From Deinandra increscens subsp. villosa (Eukaryota; Streptophyta; Magnoliopsida; Asterales; Asteraceae), in the NCBI GenBank assembly GCA_039602395.1, contig JBCNJP010000006.1, positions 64,451,775 through 64,515,774 of the forward strand: a stretch of DNA of 64,000 nt, read 5' to 3'. The notes beneath the pieces are model-generated. The model had not been told where the DNA came from. It searched no databases and was given only the letters and a program-made list of their open reading frames with translations. The translations under genes and the position numbers were made by a program. Within the stretch, counting starts at the first letter, position 1, and every line of letters begins with the position of its first letter. Positions 1 through 10,164 of the stretch are shown in pieces.

Positions 1-597
1 TGTCCATGTGATGCGGTGGGGAACACAAAACACTAACACAAACACTGATAAAATCCATAAACAATTAATTGGTGAAGTATCATAGATTTAAATGTTCAAT
101 AAAATTTATAAAATAAACTAAATACGGAATTATATAAAATAGAAACGATTTTGAGAAATTAATTACATAGAAAACTTGTTATTTACATAATTAGATTTAT
201 TATTAAGTTAATTTTTTGTATTAAAAGATAATTAACGTAATTAATTTCATAAAAGACTATTTTGTCACTCTAAGAAATTAGTGTAAAAATACAATCTCGT
301 TGATCTCAAATGTATTATAATACATTATAGATCTTTGTATTTAAAAATAACTAATATAATCAAATTTATAGAAGACAATTTTACACCGTTTAGCTTTTAA
401 AAGTTACTGTAAAAATACAATCTTGTCATTCTTGATCAAATACAGTACAATCTTATAATAATATTAAATACTTTAATATCCAAAATATAAATCTTCTTAT
501 TTTAATAATTTTTTCAAACTTAATAGATTATAATAAGATTTCAGTTATATCTTTTCTTAAAATATAATTTTATAATTCATAAATCTCTATTTTTATT
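1..597. other. AT-rich intergenic DNA
   Basis: Very AT-rich sequence with no sustained reading frame, repeat unit or terminal motif that I can support. Confidence 0.6.
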
Positions 598-880
598 AGA
601 GTGGATTACAAATTTTGTCCTTTAAGTTTGCACATTTTACAAGTTTTATCATTTACTTTTACTAATAACATTGGATTTATTTTAAACTTCACAAAGTTTC
701 ACTCAGTGTTCTTTGACCCAATTTTGTTTATTACCCAAAGAATATTTAGTGTAACTTTTGTACAATATAAATGTCATTGAGTGCAACTTTATGAAGTGTA
801 AAGTACATCCAGTGTTATTAAAGTACAAAAATTTGCAAAACGTGCAAACTTAAAGGACAAAAATTTGTAATTTACTCTTT
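598..880. mobile_element. Palindromic MITE-like element
   Basis: The two ends are long inverted repeats of each other. The left end (from about 598) reads GTGGATTACAAATTTTGTCC and the right end, ending near 880, is its imperfect reverse complement. The pairing continues inward through most of the 283 bp, including blocks containing TTTAAGTTTGCAC and CACTCAGTG or its relatives. No coding capacity is present. This fits a small non-autonomous DNA transposon. I could not define a target-site duplication, so the superfamily is open. Confidence 0.65.
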
Positions 881-1278
881 TTGTTGTTTATAATTTTAAA
901 TATTCATTATTTTTTATTTCATGGTGTATGCTTAAAAAAGTTTTATTATTTCTTATATATTTATGTTTAAACTTATATTTAAAAATATCATAATAATAAT
1001 TATTATTATTATACAATTTATTAATTTTATTATTTTTTAAATATTTTCATGTAATAGATGGGTTGATATAATTATAAACAATTACAAAATCAAGTGCGAG
1101 TGAACAGTGCCATAGTAAATACCACGTGGCAAGCTGTGGTGCTGCACGTAGCATCATATGATTACAAAAAATTGTGTCTCTCTTTTGGCTTTGGTTTTAT
1201 TTTACGGGTTTTTTTTTTGAAGTGTCATTTATACAACAACCTTTCATATTGATGAATGTGTGGCAATAAGTATCCATA
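881..1278. other. Intergenic DNA
   Basis: AT-rich sequence. It contains a G-box-like CACGTG near 1123, but no gene or repeat can be tied to it. Confidence 0.5.
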
Positions 1279-1394
1279 GATCTAGTTAATATAGCATAGA
1301 TATTATTAGCTAGATAACACGACTTAAAATATCTTTATTGATCTAGTTAATATAGCATAGATATTAGATAACACCACTTAAAATATCTTTATTC
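1279..1394 (+). repeat. Two-unit tandem duplication
   Basis: Unit 1 (1279-1339) and unit 2 (1340-1394) both begin GATCTAGTTAATATAGCATA and both end with AAAATATCTTTATT. Unit 2 lacks a few internal bases. This is a simple local duplication with no coding content. Confidence 0.85.
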
Positions 1395-2187
1395 GTCCAC
1401 AATTAAGAGGTTCAAAAAGTTTCATCGAACACTTGATTTGAAATGTAACTGATCGACATTGTTTATCATGTTTTCAACCAAACACTAGTTAGAAGAAAAT
1501 TTCCTAGAGAGTTGATACGTACATGATGGAGAGTTTTACTATAAATGAATGAATTTTTCTCATCACTATTGGAAAACATCGGTTTTAGACGTGTGATTCC
1601 GGGTCATTTATATGTTAATATTGGTTTCTGTCGGTCTATCCATCAGAAAATTGACACTTCAAACGTACCTCCCCACATACATTTTTTTTAAACGGTCTTT
1701 AATTTGTCTCCTCAATGACCCGCCGGAAAGATATGATGATACTCCATATGCAACATGCGAACTGACGGACTTGTGACGGCAATCTAAAATTAAGACTACT
1801 CATAACGCCAAATGCCATCGTTTCTATAAATTGTCATGATAGTCTGCTTGTTATATTAGTTTTTTACACATCATTTTCAATCATTCCCACAAACAGTTTT
1901 TAGCCCCAACACTATACTTCTCGCATGCATACTTTTATTTCCACATCATTATTTATTTTCTATTTTTGTTAATTATATATTTAATTATATTTAGATAATT
2001 AAAAAATAATAATAAATTAATAAAACTTGCATTATATTAAAAATAAAATTACATAAATGTGTGTATAAAAAACTAACCGTTATGATAATTATTAAAAAAC
2101 GATACTAATAAATATAAATTAAAATAATTTAATTTAACGGCTATAATTCTATAAAGGTTTTATGTTTAATGGTTATATTTAAAAAGC
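1395..2187. other. Intergenic DNA with a weak CACTA-like terminus
   Basis: Mostly AT-rich. At 1564 the sequence CACTATTGGAAAAC resembles the terminal bases of plant CACTA (En/Spm) transposons. No matching inverted end was found, so this is only a hint. Confidence 0.3.
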
Positions 2188-2194
2188 TATAAAT
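2188..2194 (+). promoter_or_regulatory. Candidate TATA box of the decayed reading frame
   Basis: TATAAAT lies about 70 bp upstream of the ATG at 2261 in an otherwise plain AT-rich stretch. The spacing fits a plant promoter, but the downstream frame is broken. Confidence 0.35.
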
Positions 2195-2260
2195 ATCAAC
2201 TTCAGAGATCTAGTTCATCACAATTCACTTCACAACCTATAATTACGTCAAACATACAAA

Positions 2261-2697
2261 ATGTACTCGAGCAATACCACAATCTGATTTCAACACCTCT
2301 AGAGGATGTGATGGAAAAGCATGAGCAAAGGGTTGAACATTATAATCATCTACCGGTTTTGCAACCTCCATCAGTTGTTCAACCTCCATCGCTTATTCAA
2401 CCTCCCGTTCCAGTGCAACTTTCTGCTTTGGTTTAACCTCCTATTCCAGTTGAACCTTCGGATCTTGTTCCTATTCAACCTCTTGTAAACCTCAACGTGG
2501 ATGAACTTTAGGAGGATGAAGCCTTATATAATTGGGCATTCGATTATTGGTTGCCCGAAAACCCACCATAAGAGCTACTTGAAGACTTTTATGGACTGGA
2601 CGATGAAGTCCAACTTGAAGAAGAAGAAGAACTCGTGGATAAAGAACGATCGAAGGATGAGTACGTGCCTCATGATCTATTGGAGGATGAACGGGGA
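2261..2697 (+). pseudogene. Decayed reading frame with Pro/Gln-rich repeats and acidic tail
   Basis: After an ATG at 2261 and an apparent early frame change, the + strand reads as protein-like sequence to about 2697. It shows a run of Gln-Pro-Pro repeats (roughly 2355-2490), then a stretch rich in Trp, Tyr and Asp, then an acidic Glu/Asp-rich segment. At least three in-frame stops interrupt it (near 2434, 2508 and 2569). The frame ends where a SINE begins. I do not recognise the family. The Pro/Gln repeats and acidic tail resemble the low-complexity ends of transposon-associated proteins, which is only an inference. Confidence 0.5.
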
Positions 2698-2920
2698 TCA
2701 CTCTTGTGGCTAGAGGGAGGTACCCAAGACATTATAAATGGGAGGTCTTGGGTTCAAGTCCCACTTGTAACAAAAAGTGTAAATAAATGGGGGTTACAGG
2801 TTGGGCCAGGGGGTTTTCTCACCAGTGGTGAGTTTCCTCCTGATGGGGGTTGGAGATGATCGGGTGGGTGGGTAATGCCCCCGTCAGTGATCCAAATTTG
2901 CCGTTCAAAAAAAAAAAAAA
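2698..2920 (+). mobile_element. tRNA-derived SINE (copy 1)
   Basis: Shows the two RNA polymerase III internal promoter boxes: an A-box-like TGGCTAGAGGGAGG at 2708 and a B-box GGTTCAAGTCC at 2751. A unique body and a 3' end GCCGTTC plus A14 (2907-2920) follow. A second copy of the same family lies at 31085-31301, sharing the block AGTGGTGAGTTTCCTCCTGA and the motif CAGTGATCCAAATTTGCCGT. Length (about 223 bp), internal boxes and A-tail together define a SINE. It interrupts the decayed reading frame on its left. No clean target-site duplication was seen. Confidence 0.85.
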
Positions 2921-3360
2921 TTAGCTCTAATAATATTTATGTTTAATTTTAATTAGATTTAATTATGTTTAGTTTAGATTTAGTGTAATAAATATTCAAT
3001 AAATAATATATATATCAATATAACAAGTTACCGTTGAAAAAACAACGAATTTTGTCCATTGGGACGTGTGAAGGCGAAGGACGGATGGAGGGGGTGTTGA
3101 ACTATAAAGCCACACACCTGGCGTGCAGCTCCATGTCATCACGAATGGTGGCGATGGGGATAGTCAAAATACTCTTGTTTTCTAGAATAGTGTATTTAAG
3201 CACCTACAACTTGCATTCATGGCAAAGGGAAGTATATAAGGGGCCAAGGGGACCTCGGTCACTACTGTTTTTTCGTTCAGAAGTATTGATTTTATATGTA
3301 GTTCGTTGGAAAATTTTAAATATGTCCATATATATGTGAATGTAATTAGATTACTAAATG
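2921..3360. other. Intergenic DNA
   Basis: AT-rich, then a slightly GC-richer stretch (3040-3280) holding only short open frames without recognisable domains. TATATAAGG at 3231 could be a TATA element, but nothing convincing follows it. Confidence 0.4.
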
Positions 3361-3430
3361 AGTTGAGTGGTGTGGTGGTTAAATGCATGGCTATTACAAC
3401 CAGAGTTCAAATCTTGGGCATTACAACTTA
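3361..3430 (+). mobile_element. tRNA-like SINE head, second family
   Basis: TGGTGTGGTGGTTAAATGC (A-box-like) and GAGTTCAAATCTT (B-box-like, GTTCAAATC) are spaced about 35 bp apart, as in tRNAs and SINE heads. T-rich sequence follows, not a CCA end. It differs from the SINE at 2698. A degenerate tRNA-derived SINE is the simplest reading; a true tRNA is unlikely because no cloverleaf closes. Confidence 0.35.
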
Positions 3431-3852
3431 TATTTTTTTCATTTCTCTTTTTTCTTTTGTAGTCTTTTTTGGTCTATTTTTTGTTATGGTTCATCTATTT
3501 CAAGAACTAAAATTTTAAAATATATTAACCATATTTAGATTAGGACAAACTTATAAATATATTTTACTAAAAATTTAGTTCTTTTCCAAATACACATTCT
3601 TTCCTTTTATAGTATTTTTTTGTTCCATTTTTAGGGTTTAGATCTATTCAAAACTAAATTTTAAGAGATGTTATCCATTTAGATTGTGACAAACTTATTA
3701 ATATACTAAACTATACAAAAAAAAAAACTAGTTGTTTTCCAAATGAATATATTTCAATATAGGAACGAAATTTATGCTGAAATTGAATGTTCTATGATAA
3801 TTATTGTTTATTAAACCTTCATTTTGTCATTTGATATGAATTTTGATTATTA

Positions 3853-4352
3853 NNNNNNNNNNNNNNNNNNNNNNNNNNNNNNNNNNNNNNNNNNNNNNNN
3901 NNNNNNNNNNNNNNNNNNNNNNNNNNNNNNNNNNNNNNNNNNNNNNNNNNNNNNNNNNNNNNNNNNNNNNNNNNNNNNNNNNNNNNNNNNNNNNNNNNNN
4001 NNNNNNNNNNNNNNNNNNNNNNNNNNNNNNNNNNNNNNNNNNNNNNNNNNNNNNNNNNNNNNNNNNNNNNNNNNNNNNNNNNNNNNNNNNNNNNNNNNNN
4101 NNNNNNNNNNNNNNNNNNNNNNNNNNNNNNNNNNNNNNNNNNNNNNNNNNNNNNNNNNNNNNNNNNNNNNNNNNNNNNNNNNNNNNNNNNNNNNNNNNNN
4201 NNNNNNNNNNNNNNNNNNNNNNNNNNNNNNNNNNNNNNNNNNNNNNNNNNNNNNNNNNNNNNNNNNNNNNNNNNNNNNNNNNNNNNNNNNNNNNNNNNNN
4301 NNNNNNNNNNNNNNNNNNNNNNNNNNNNNNNNNNNNNNNNNNNNNNNNNNNN
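3853..4352. other. Assembly gap (500 N)
   Basis: Exactly 500 Ns. The true length is unknown, and reading frames that span it are meaningless. Confidence 0.99.
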
Positions 4353-4379
4353 AAACCATGTTTTCTGTCAACTTTAACC

Positions 4380-4660
4380 TAGTGGCTAATGGAGTTAATC
4401 TTGTAATTATTTAATAGTTAGGGGTTAAGTTATTTAATAGTTAGGGGTTAAGTGGTAAAGTTGTATTAGGTAGAATTATTTAGTTTCCTAATTTGTGTCT
4501 AATTAGGTTTCTTGTTTTCCAAGGTTAGGAGTATTATAAATAGAGACCATAGAGGTAGGGTTTATGTACCTTCAACTTTTATATTAATCAACTAGTTTTT
4601 TTTGTTAAATCTATTGCTTGATTAAGTTGAAGAAGACCTGATTTCCAACAGTGGCTACTA
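4380..4660 (+). mobile_element. LTR-like remnant
   Basis: Has a short tandem TTAGGGGTTAAGT block (4405-4452), a TATA-like TATTATAAATAGAG at 4532 and a late TTCCAACAGTGGCTAC (4645-4660) that resembles an LTR end followed by a decayed primer-binding site. No partner LTR is visible, and the left side may be hidden by the gap. Confidence 0.35.
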
Positions 4661-5225
4661 TGCACATTTTAATACCACGATAACGCAATAATCAACTCCT
4701 CGATATTCAACTCATAGGCCTCATCTTACAATCCATAATAATAAGACCGTGACCTGAAGGAAGAAGTCTCTCACACAACTACAAGGACTTGTCCTAAAGG
4801 TTATTGATAATAATCTGGAAATTTGGGATCTAAAGGTCAGTTGTTCCATTAAAAAACATAATAATATGATGAATTAATAATATAATAAACGGATGCATGA
4901 ATTCCCATTAGAAAACTATAATAATATGATGAATTGGTTGTGTAGAAATAGCTAGAAATGCAATATTTTTATATATACATGGTTGTTGTGAGATGTAATA
5001 TGAGTTGGTGTAAGACAATGACGTCCAAATAATAATAATCATAATATCATAATAATAATATATGTAAAAGATAGATTATATGGTGCGTTTTCTTTTCTAG
5101 TCAAAGTCAAACTTTTCGCTAACATGATTGGTTGGCTGCCACCCCACGACGACTATGTTCACTTGGTGGGTGAGGTGAGGTTAAGTTCCCGGTATCTTCA
5201 TATCCGTTAAGCCTAGGCTACCATA
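4661..5225. other. Intergenic DNA, target of the copia insertion
   Basis: AT-rich with two copies of AATAATATGATGAATT (near 4859 and 4919). Its last five bases, CCATA (5221-5225), are the left target-site duplication of the copia element that follows. Confidence 0.5.
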
Positions 5226-5582
5226 TGTAAAATATTGAGTTTAGTTCATCTGCTGTATCGGTGGCTCGAACTCGGGTCTATAAGCGGTCAGGAGATTTGT
5301 GGAGTTAAGTCAAATACGCGGAGGGACTGATTGTGACAACTTCTAATTGTCAAGGGGTCTTAGTGCTTAAACGCATTCATAATTAGTTATAGTTTGTTAA
5401 TTGCTGTTTATAGCCGTTAGAAGTGATTAGCTTATTAGGGTTCTTCGTTCTCATTTTTCTGTAACTTCAATTTCTTTCAGTCTCATGTGTAATCTTTGGC
5501 GAATCGTTTAATTGAATAGTTATGATGTTTGATTCGATTCTCGTTGTTCCGATTCCATTTCCGATTGTTAAAATCTTCAACA
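5226..5582 (+). repeat. 5' LTR of the copia element
   Basis: 357 bp, TG...CA ends, repeated at 9794-10150 with no difference seen by eye. It should hold the promoter for the gag-pol RNA. Confidence 0.95.
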
Positions 5583-5661
5583 ATTGGTATCAGAGCGAGG
5601 TTATACAATCGAAGGTCAATTCGTCTTGAATTGAAGGTAGGAATCACCACAGAGATCAAAC

Positions 5662-8600
5662 ATGGCGTCGATGAAGTTTACAGTCGACAAATTCGATGGG
5701 AAAAACGATTTTGGGTTATGGAGAGTTAAGATGAGGGCTTTCATGGTATACCAAGGTATCGCAGAGGCTTTGAAAGGGGATGCAGGTCGTCCGGCAGGTT
5801 GGGAAGATACAGATTGGACAGAAGTGATGGAGAAGGCACATAGTTCAATTATTCTGAGCCTGGGGGACAAAGTATTGCGTGAAGTTGCCAAAGAAACCAC
5901 TGCAGCAGGAGTGTGGGCAAAGTTGGAGTCTCTTTACATGACCAAGTCATTGGCCAACAGGTTATATCTCAAGAAGAGGCTGTATACCTTCCAAATGCAA
6001 CCAGGTAAATCCATTAATGAACATCTTGATGAGTTTAACAAAATTGTTTTAGATCTTGAGAATATAGAGATTAAGTTAGAGGATGAAGATCAAGCAATTT
6101 TGTTCTTGACTTCTTTACCCTCTAGTTATGAGCATTTTGTAGAAACTATGATGTATGGTAGAGAGGAGATTTCTATGGATGAGGTTATCTCTGCTCTAAA
6201 CTCAAGAGAGTTAAAGAGGAGAGTTGAGATTAAGGAAGAGTCATCTGGTGAGGGATTAAATGTGAGAGGCAGGTCTGAGTATAGGAATAATAATAAGAAG
6301 AAATCCAACTATAGATCAAAGTCTAAGCCACACAAGGTGTTAAAATGTTTTGTATGTGGGTCAGAAAAACATCTCAAGAGAGATTGCCCTGATAAAAGGC
6401 AATACAAACAAGAAGGTTCATCTAATCATTATAGGCCTCAGGTTAACTATTCTAAATTTGAGGAAAGTTCATGTGATGGCTATGAGAGCAGTGATGTGTT
6501 GATGGTTGTTAGTGAGTCTAATAAGAATAATTGGATCTTAGACTCAGGATGTTCCTATCATATGACCCCTGTCAAGTCTTGTTTTAGTTCTCTAGATATC
6601 CAAGATTTAGGCTCTGTGAAGTTAGGAGATAGCCGACCATGTAAGATAGAAGGTATTGGAAATGTGAAGATAGAATTAGCCAATGGAACAGTGGTAAATT
6701 TGGAACAGGTAAGGTACATTCCTAAATTAACCAGAAATTTGATTTCATTGGGAACATTTGAGAAGAATGGTCATGCTGTTAGCCTGAAGGATGGTAGAGC
6801 CAAAGTTGTTATGGGATCTAGAGTTATTATGACAGGTACTAGGTGCAAGAATAACATTTATGAGTTAGATGTTAATCAGGTTACAGGGGTCAATCATGCT
6901 GCTACTGCTGCTACTGAAAGTAGTGCCATGATATGGCATAATAGGTTGGGGCATATAAGTGATCAAGGATTGGTGGAACTAAATAAGAAACATGTTTTGG
7001 GAGATCTGAGTGAGACAAAACTAGGATTCTGTGAGCATTGTGTCCTAGGAAAATCTCATAGAGTTAAGTTCTCTAAAGGTAGTCATAATTCTACTAGAAT
7101 ATTGGAGTATGTTCATGCTGACTTATGGGGTCCAGCAAGAACTCAGACCTTAGGTGGTTCTAGCTATTTTCTATCAATAGTTGATGATTTTTCTAGGAGG
7201 GTTTGGGTTCAAGTGATAAAGCATAAGAGTGATGCTTTTGATAGCTTTAAGAATTGGCTATCTTTAGTTGAAAACCAAACAGGGAATAAGTTGAAGAAAC
7301 TTAGGACTGATAATGGCTTAGAATTTTGCAATTATCAATTCAACTCCTATTGTAAATCTAAGGGCATAGGTAGACATTTGACTATCCCAGGAACTCCACA
7401 GCAAAATGGTTTAGTGGAAAGGATGAATAGGACCTTATTGAATAAGGTTAGATGTATGTTGCTTAGCTCAGGACTTCCTAAAATGTTTTGGGGTGAGGCT
7501 GTTACTACAGCTGCTTATCTTGTGAATAGGTGTCCTTCATCAGCTTTAAATATGAGAACTCCTATGGAGGTTTGGACAGGTAAACCAGGTGATTATTCTG
7601 GGTTAAGGGTATTTGGATCTTTAGTGTATTCACATATAAGTAATGACAAATTAGAAGCCAGGGCTGAGAAGTGTATTTTCTTGGGATATCCTGATGGGGT
7701 CAAAGGATATAAACTGTGGAGGTTAGAAGAAAATAGGCCCAGGGTAATTGTAAGCAGAAATGTTACATTTAGGGAAGATATAATGTATAAAGATACATTA
7801 AAAATCAATGAGGTATCTCCTAGTGTAAATAATAAGGAAGTAGAACTTGAGGTGGAGCATACTATGAATAAGTCTGATAATCATGAATCTGAGGTTGTTG
7901 ATGACACTGAAGATGAGGATAGCAGTGACAATGTTCATTATAGTATAGCTAGGAATAAGCCTAAAAGGAAGACTGTGAAGCCATTAAGATTTAGGGATAA
8001 TGATGATATATCTGCCTTTGTGTTCCTATCTATGGCAGGATATGAGAATGTGGTGGAGCCTAGCTCATATGAAGAAGCCATGAACTCAAGTCATAAAGTT
8101 CAGTGGCATAAGGCCATGGAAGAAGAGATGAGCTCACTTTTGCAGAATAAAACTTGGGTTCTAACTAATAAACCTGATAATAGAAAGGTTATACCATGTA
8201 AATGGTTGTATAAACTTAAAGAGCCTGTTGTAGAAGGTGAGTTACCTAGGTTTAAGGCTAGGTTAGTTGCCAAGGGTTTTAGGCAGAAGGAAGGTGTTGA
8301 TTTTCATGAGGTCTTCTCTCCTGTTGTCAAACACTCTTCTATTAGGATCATCTTGTCAATTACTGCTACACAGGATTTAGAACTAGAGCAGTTGGATGTT
8401 AAAACTGCATTCTTGCATGGTGATCTAGAGGAAGAGTTGTACATAGAGCAGCCAAGAGGATTTGAGGTTAAGGGTAAGGAAAAACAGGTTTGTTTATTAA
8501 AGAAATCCCTATATGGCCTTAAGCAATCACCTAGGCAGTGGTATAGGAAATTTGATGAGCATATGATTTCAAATGGGTTTAGCAGGAGTGAATATGATTC

Positions 8601-9618
8601 ATGTGTATATATGAAGGAATATTCTAAAGGAAAATATGTTTATCTTTTACTTTATGTGGATGATATGTTGGTTGCTTGTGAGTCTATGAAGGTTATACAG
8701 GAAACTAAGCAGATGCTCATGAGGAAGTTTGAAATGAAGGAATTGGGACCTGCAAGGAAAATTCTTGGCATGGAGATCAGAAGGGACAGAGTTAATAGGG
8801 AGTTGCATCTGTCTCAAAGGAGCTATGTAAGAAAGGTGGTAGAACAATTTGGGATGACAGGTTGTAAACCTGTCATTACACCTTTTGCTCCTCATTTCAA
8901 GTTATCTTTAGAAGATTGTCCTAAGTCTGAAGGAGAATCAGAGTACATGTCTAAGGTACCTTACTCTAATGCTGTTGGATCCCTAATGTATCTTATGGTG
9001 TGTACTAGGCCTGACATTAGTTATGGAGTGAGTATTGTGAGTAGATACTTGTCAAACCCTGGTAAGAATCACTGGGAAGCTGTAAAGTGGATACTAAGGT
9101 ATTTAGCTGGTTCTGTTGATAAAGGGATTGTGTTTAAACAGCATAGAGAAGTGTTGCCTGTTCAGGGGTATGTTGATTCAGACTATGCTAAGGATTGGGA
9201 TAAAGGTAGATCAATCACTGGGTACTGTTTTCAGGTGCTTGGTAACTGTGTTAGTTGGAGAGCATGTTTGCAGAGTGTTGTTGCACTTTCTAGCACAGAG
9301 GCTGAATACATTGCATTGGTTGAGGCTGTGAAGGAGGCATTATGGCTCAAGAGATTCACATTTGAGTTGGGTTTAAGTGCAGGAGATACAATAATCAAAT
9401 GTGATAACATGGGGGCAATACACTTGTCTAAAAATAGTGTATTCCATGATAAAACTAAGCACATCAGGGTCAAATTACATTTCATTAGGGAAATTATAAA
9501 TTCAAAGGAGATCTTGGTTGAGTATGTGTCAACCAGTGATAATGGGGCTGATGTGTTTACAAAGTCTTTACCAATATCCAAGTTTGAGTCTTGTTTGAGG
9601 ATTCTTGGTATTGGTTAA
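5662..9618 (+). CDS. Copia Gag-Pol polyprotein, intact
   Basis: A single frame of 1318 codons starting 80 bp after the 5' LTR. In order: an N-terminal Gag domain of the copia type; a CCHC zinc knuckle at residues 229-242 (CFVCGSEKHLKRDC); an aspartic protease with Asp294 in LDSGCSYHM; an integrase with its His/Cys zinc motif near 430-475 and catalytic Asp487, Asp550 and Glu586, the last two 35 residues apart as in the family; reverse transcriptase with the active-site YVDD at 998-1001; and RNase H (LSSTEAEYIAL) near the C-terminus. The enzymes copy the element RNA into DNA and insert it. No stop or frameshift is present. The sequence style suggests the Tork/Tnt1 lineage, which is tentative. 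Confidence 0.96.
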   Translation: MASMKFTVDKFDGKNDFGLWRVKMRAFMVYQGIAEALKGDAGRPAGWEDTDWTEVMEKAHSSIILSLGDKVLREVAKETTAAGVWAKLESLYMTKSLANRLYLKKRLYTFQMQPGKSINEHLDEFNKIVLDLENIEIKLEDEDQAILFLTSLPSSYEHFVETMMYGREEISMDEVISALNSRELKRRVEIKEESSGEGLNVRGRSEYRNNNKKKSNYRSKSKPHKVLKCFVCGSEKHLKRDCPDKRQYKQEGSSNHYRPQVNYSKFEESSCDGYESSDVLMVVSESNKNNWILDSGCSYHMTPVKSCFSSLDIQDLGSVKLGDSRPCKIEGIGNVKIELANGTVVNLEQVRYIPKLTRNLISLGTFEKNGHAVSLKDGRAKVVMGSRVIMTGTRCKNNIYELDVNQVTGVNHAATAATESSAMIWHNRLGHISDQGLVELNKKHVLGDLSETKLGFCEHCVLGKSHRVKFSKGSHNSTRILEYVHADLWGPARTQTLGGSSYFLSIVDDFSRRVWVQVIKHKSDAFDSFKNWLSLVENQTGNKLKKLRTDNGLEFCNYQFNSYCKSKGIGRHLTIPGTPQQNGLVERMNRTLLNKVRCMLLSSGLPKMFWGEAVTTAAYLVNRCPSSALNMRTPMEVWTGKPGDYSGLRVFGSLVYSHISNDKLEARAEKCIFLGYPDGVKGYKLWRLEENRPRVIVSRNVTFREDIMYKDTLKINEVSPSVNNKEVELEVEHTMNKSDNHESEVVDDTEDEDSSDNVHYSIARNKPKRKTVKPLRFRDNDDISAFVFLSMAGYENVVEPSSYEEAMNSSHKVQWHKAMEEEMSSLLQNKTWVLTNKPDNRKVIPCKWLYKLKEPVVEGELPRFKARLVAKGFRQKEGVDFHEVFSPVVKHSSIRIILSITATQDLELEQLDVKTAFLHGDLEEELYIEQPRGFEVKGKEKQVCLLKKSLYGLKQSPRQWYRKFDEHMISNGFSRSEYDSCVYMKEYSKGKYVYLLLYVDDMLVACESMKVIQETKQMLMRKFEMKELGPARKILGMEIRRDRVNRELHLSQRSYVRKVVEQFGMTGCKPVITPFAPHFKLSLEDCPKSEGESEYMSKVPYSNAVGSLMYLMVCTRPDISYGVSIVSRYLSNPGKNHWEAVKWILRYLAGSVDKGIVFKQHREVLPVQGYVDSDYAKDWDKGRSITGYCFQVLGNCVSWRACLQSVVALSSTEAEYIALVEAVKEALWLKRFTFELGLSAGDTIIKCDNMGAIHLSKNSVFHDKTKHIRVKLHFIREIINSKEILVEYVSTSDNGADVFTKSLPISKFESCLRILGIG

Positions 9619-9793
9619 TTGGTATTTTTGTCATATTTCAAGTAAGGTGATCTTGATTTATTGAGCTTGGGTCACATTAGGATAATCAAGTCCATTGGAC
9701 CTCTGTTATTCGATGCTAATGATTCTGGTTCAATATTTGATCTCACTTATTTGTAATTTATGTTATAGATGAACTTAATCTCAAGGTGGAGAA

Positions 9794-10150
9794 TGTAAAA
9801 TATTGAGTTTAGTTCATCTGCTGTATCGGTGGCTCGAACTCGGGTCTATAAGCGGTCAGGAGATTTGTGGAGTTAAGTCAAATACGCGGAGGGACTGATT
9901 GTGACAACTTCTAATTGTCAAGGGGTCTTAGTGCTTAAACGCATTCATAATTAGTTATAGTTTGTTAATTGCTGTTTATAGCCGTTAGAAGTGATTAGCT
10001 TATTAGGGTTCTTCGTTCTCATTTTTCTGTAACTTCAATTTCTTTCAGTCTCATGTGTAATCTTTGGCGAATCGTTTAATTGAATAGTTATGATGTTTGA
10101 TTCGATTCTCGTTGTTCCGATTCCATTTCCGATTGTTAAAATCTTCAACA
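9794..10150 (+). repeat. 3' LTR of the copia element
   Basis: Copy of 5226-5582, followed directly by the target-site duplication CCATA. Confidence 0.95.
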
Positions 10151-10164
10151 CCATATCTACGTAC

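Larger units (their letters stand above)
5226..10150 (+). mobile_element. Complete Ty1/copia LTR retrotransposon
   Basis: A full-length element of 4925 bp. The two 357-bp LTRs (5226-5582 and 9794-10150) start TGTAAAAT, end TTCAACA and look identical when read side by side. Target-site duplications CCATA sit at 5221-5225 and 10151-10155. A primer-binding site TGGTATCAGAGC (complementary to initiator tRNA-Met) starts at 5585, two bases past the 5' LTR. One uninterrupted gag-pol frame fills the interior, and a purine-rich AAGGTGGAGAA just before 9794 is the polypurine tract. Identical LTRs, clean duplications and an open frame mark a very recent insertion that may still be mobile. Confidence 0.97.

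Noticed and set aside
1564..1860. CACTA transposon
   Set aside because: Only one terminus-like sequence; no inverted partner or 3-bp duplication found.
3824..4414. Open frames across the first N gap
   Set aside because: Made almost entirely of unknown residues.
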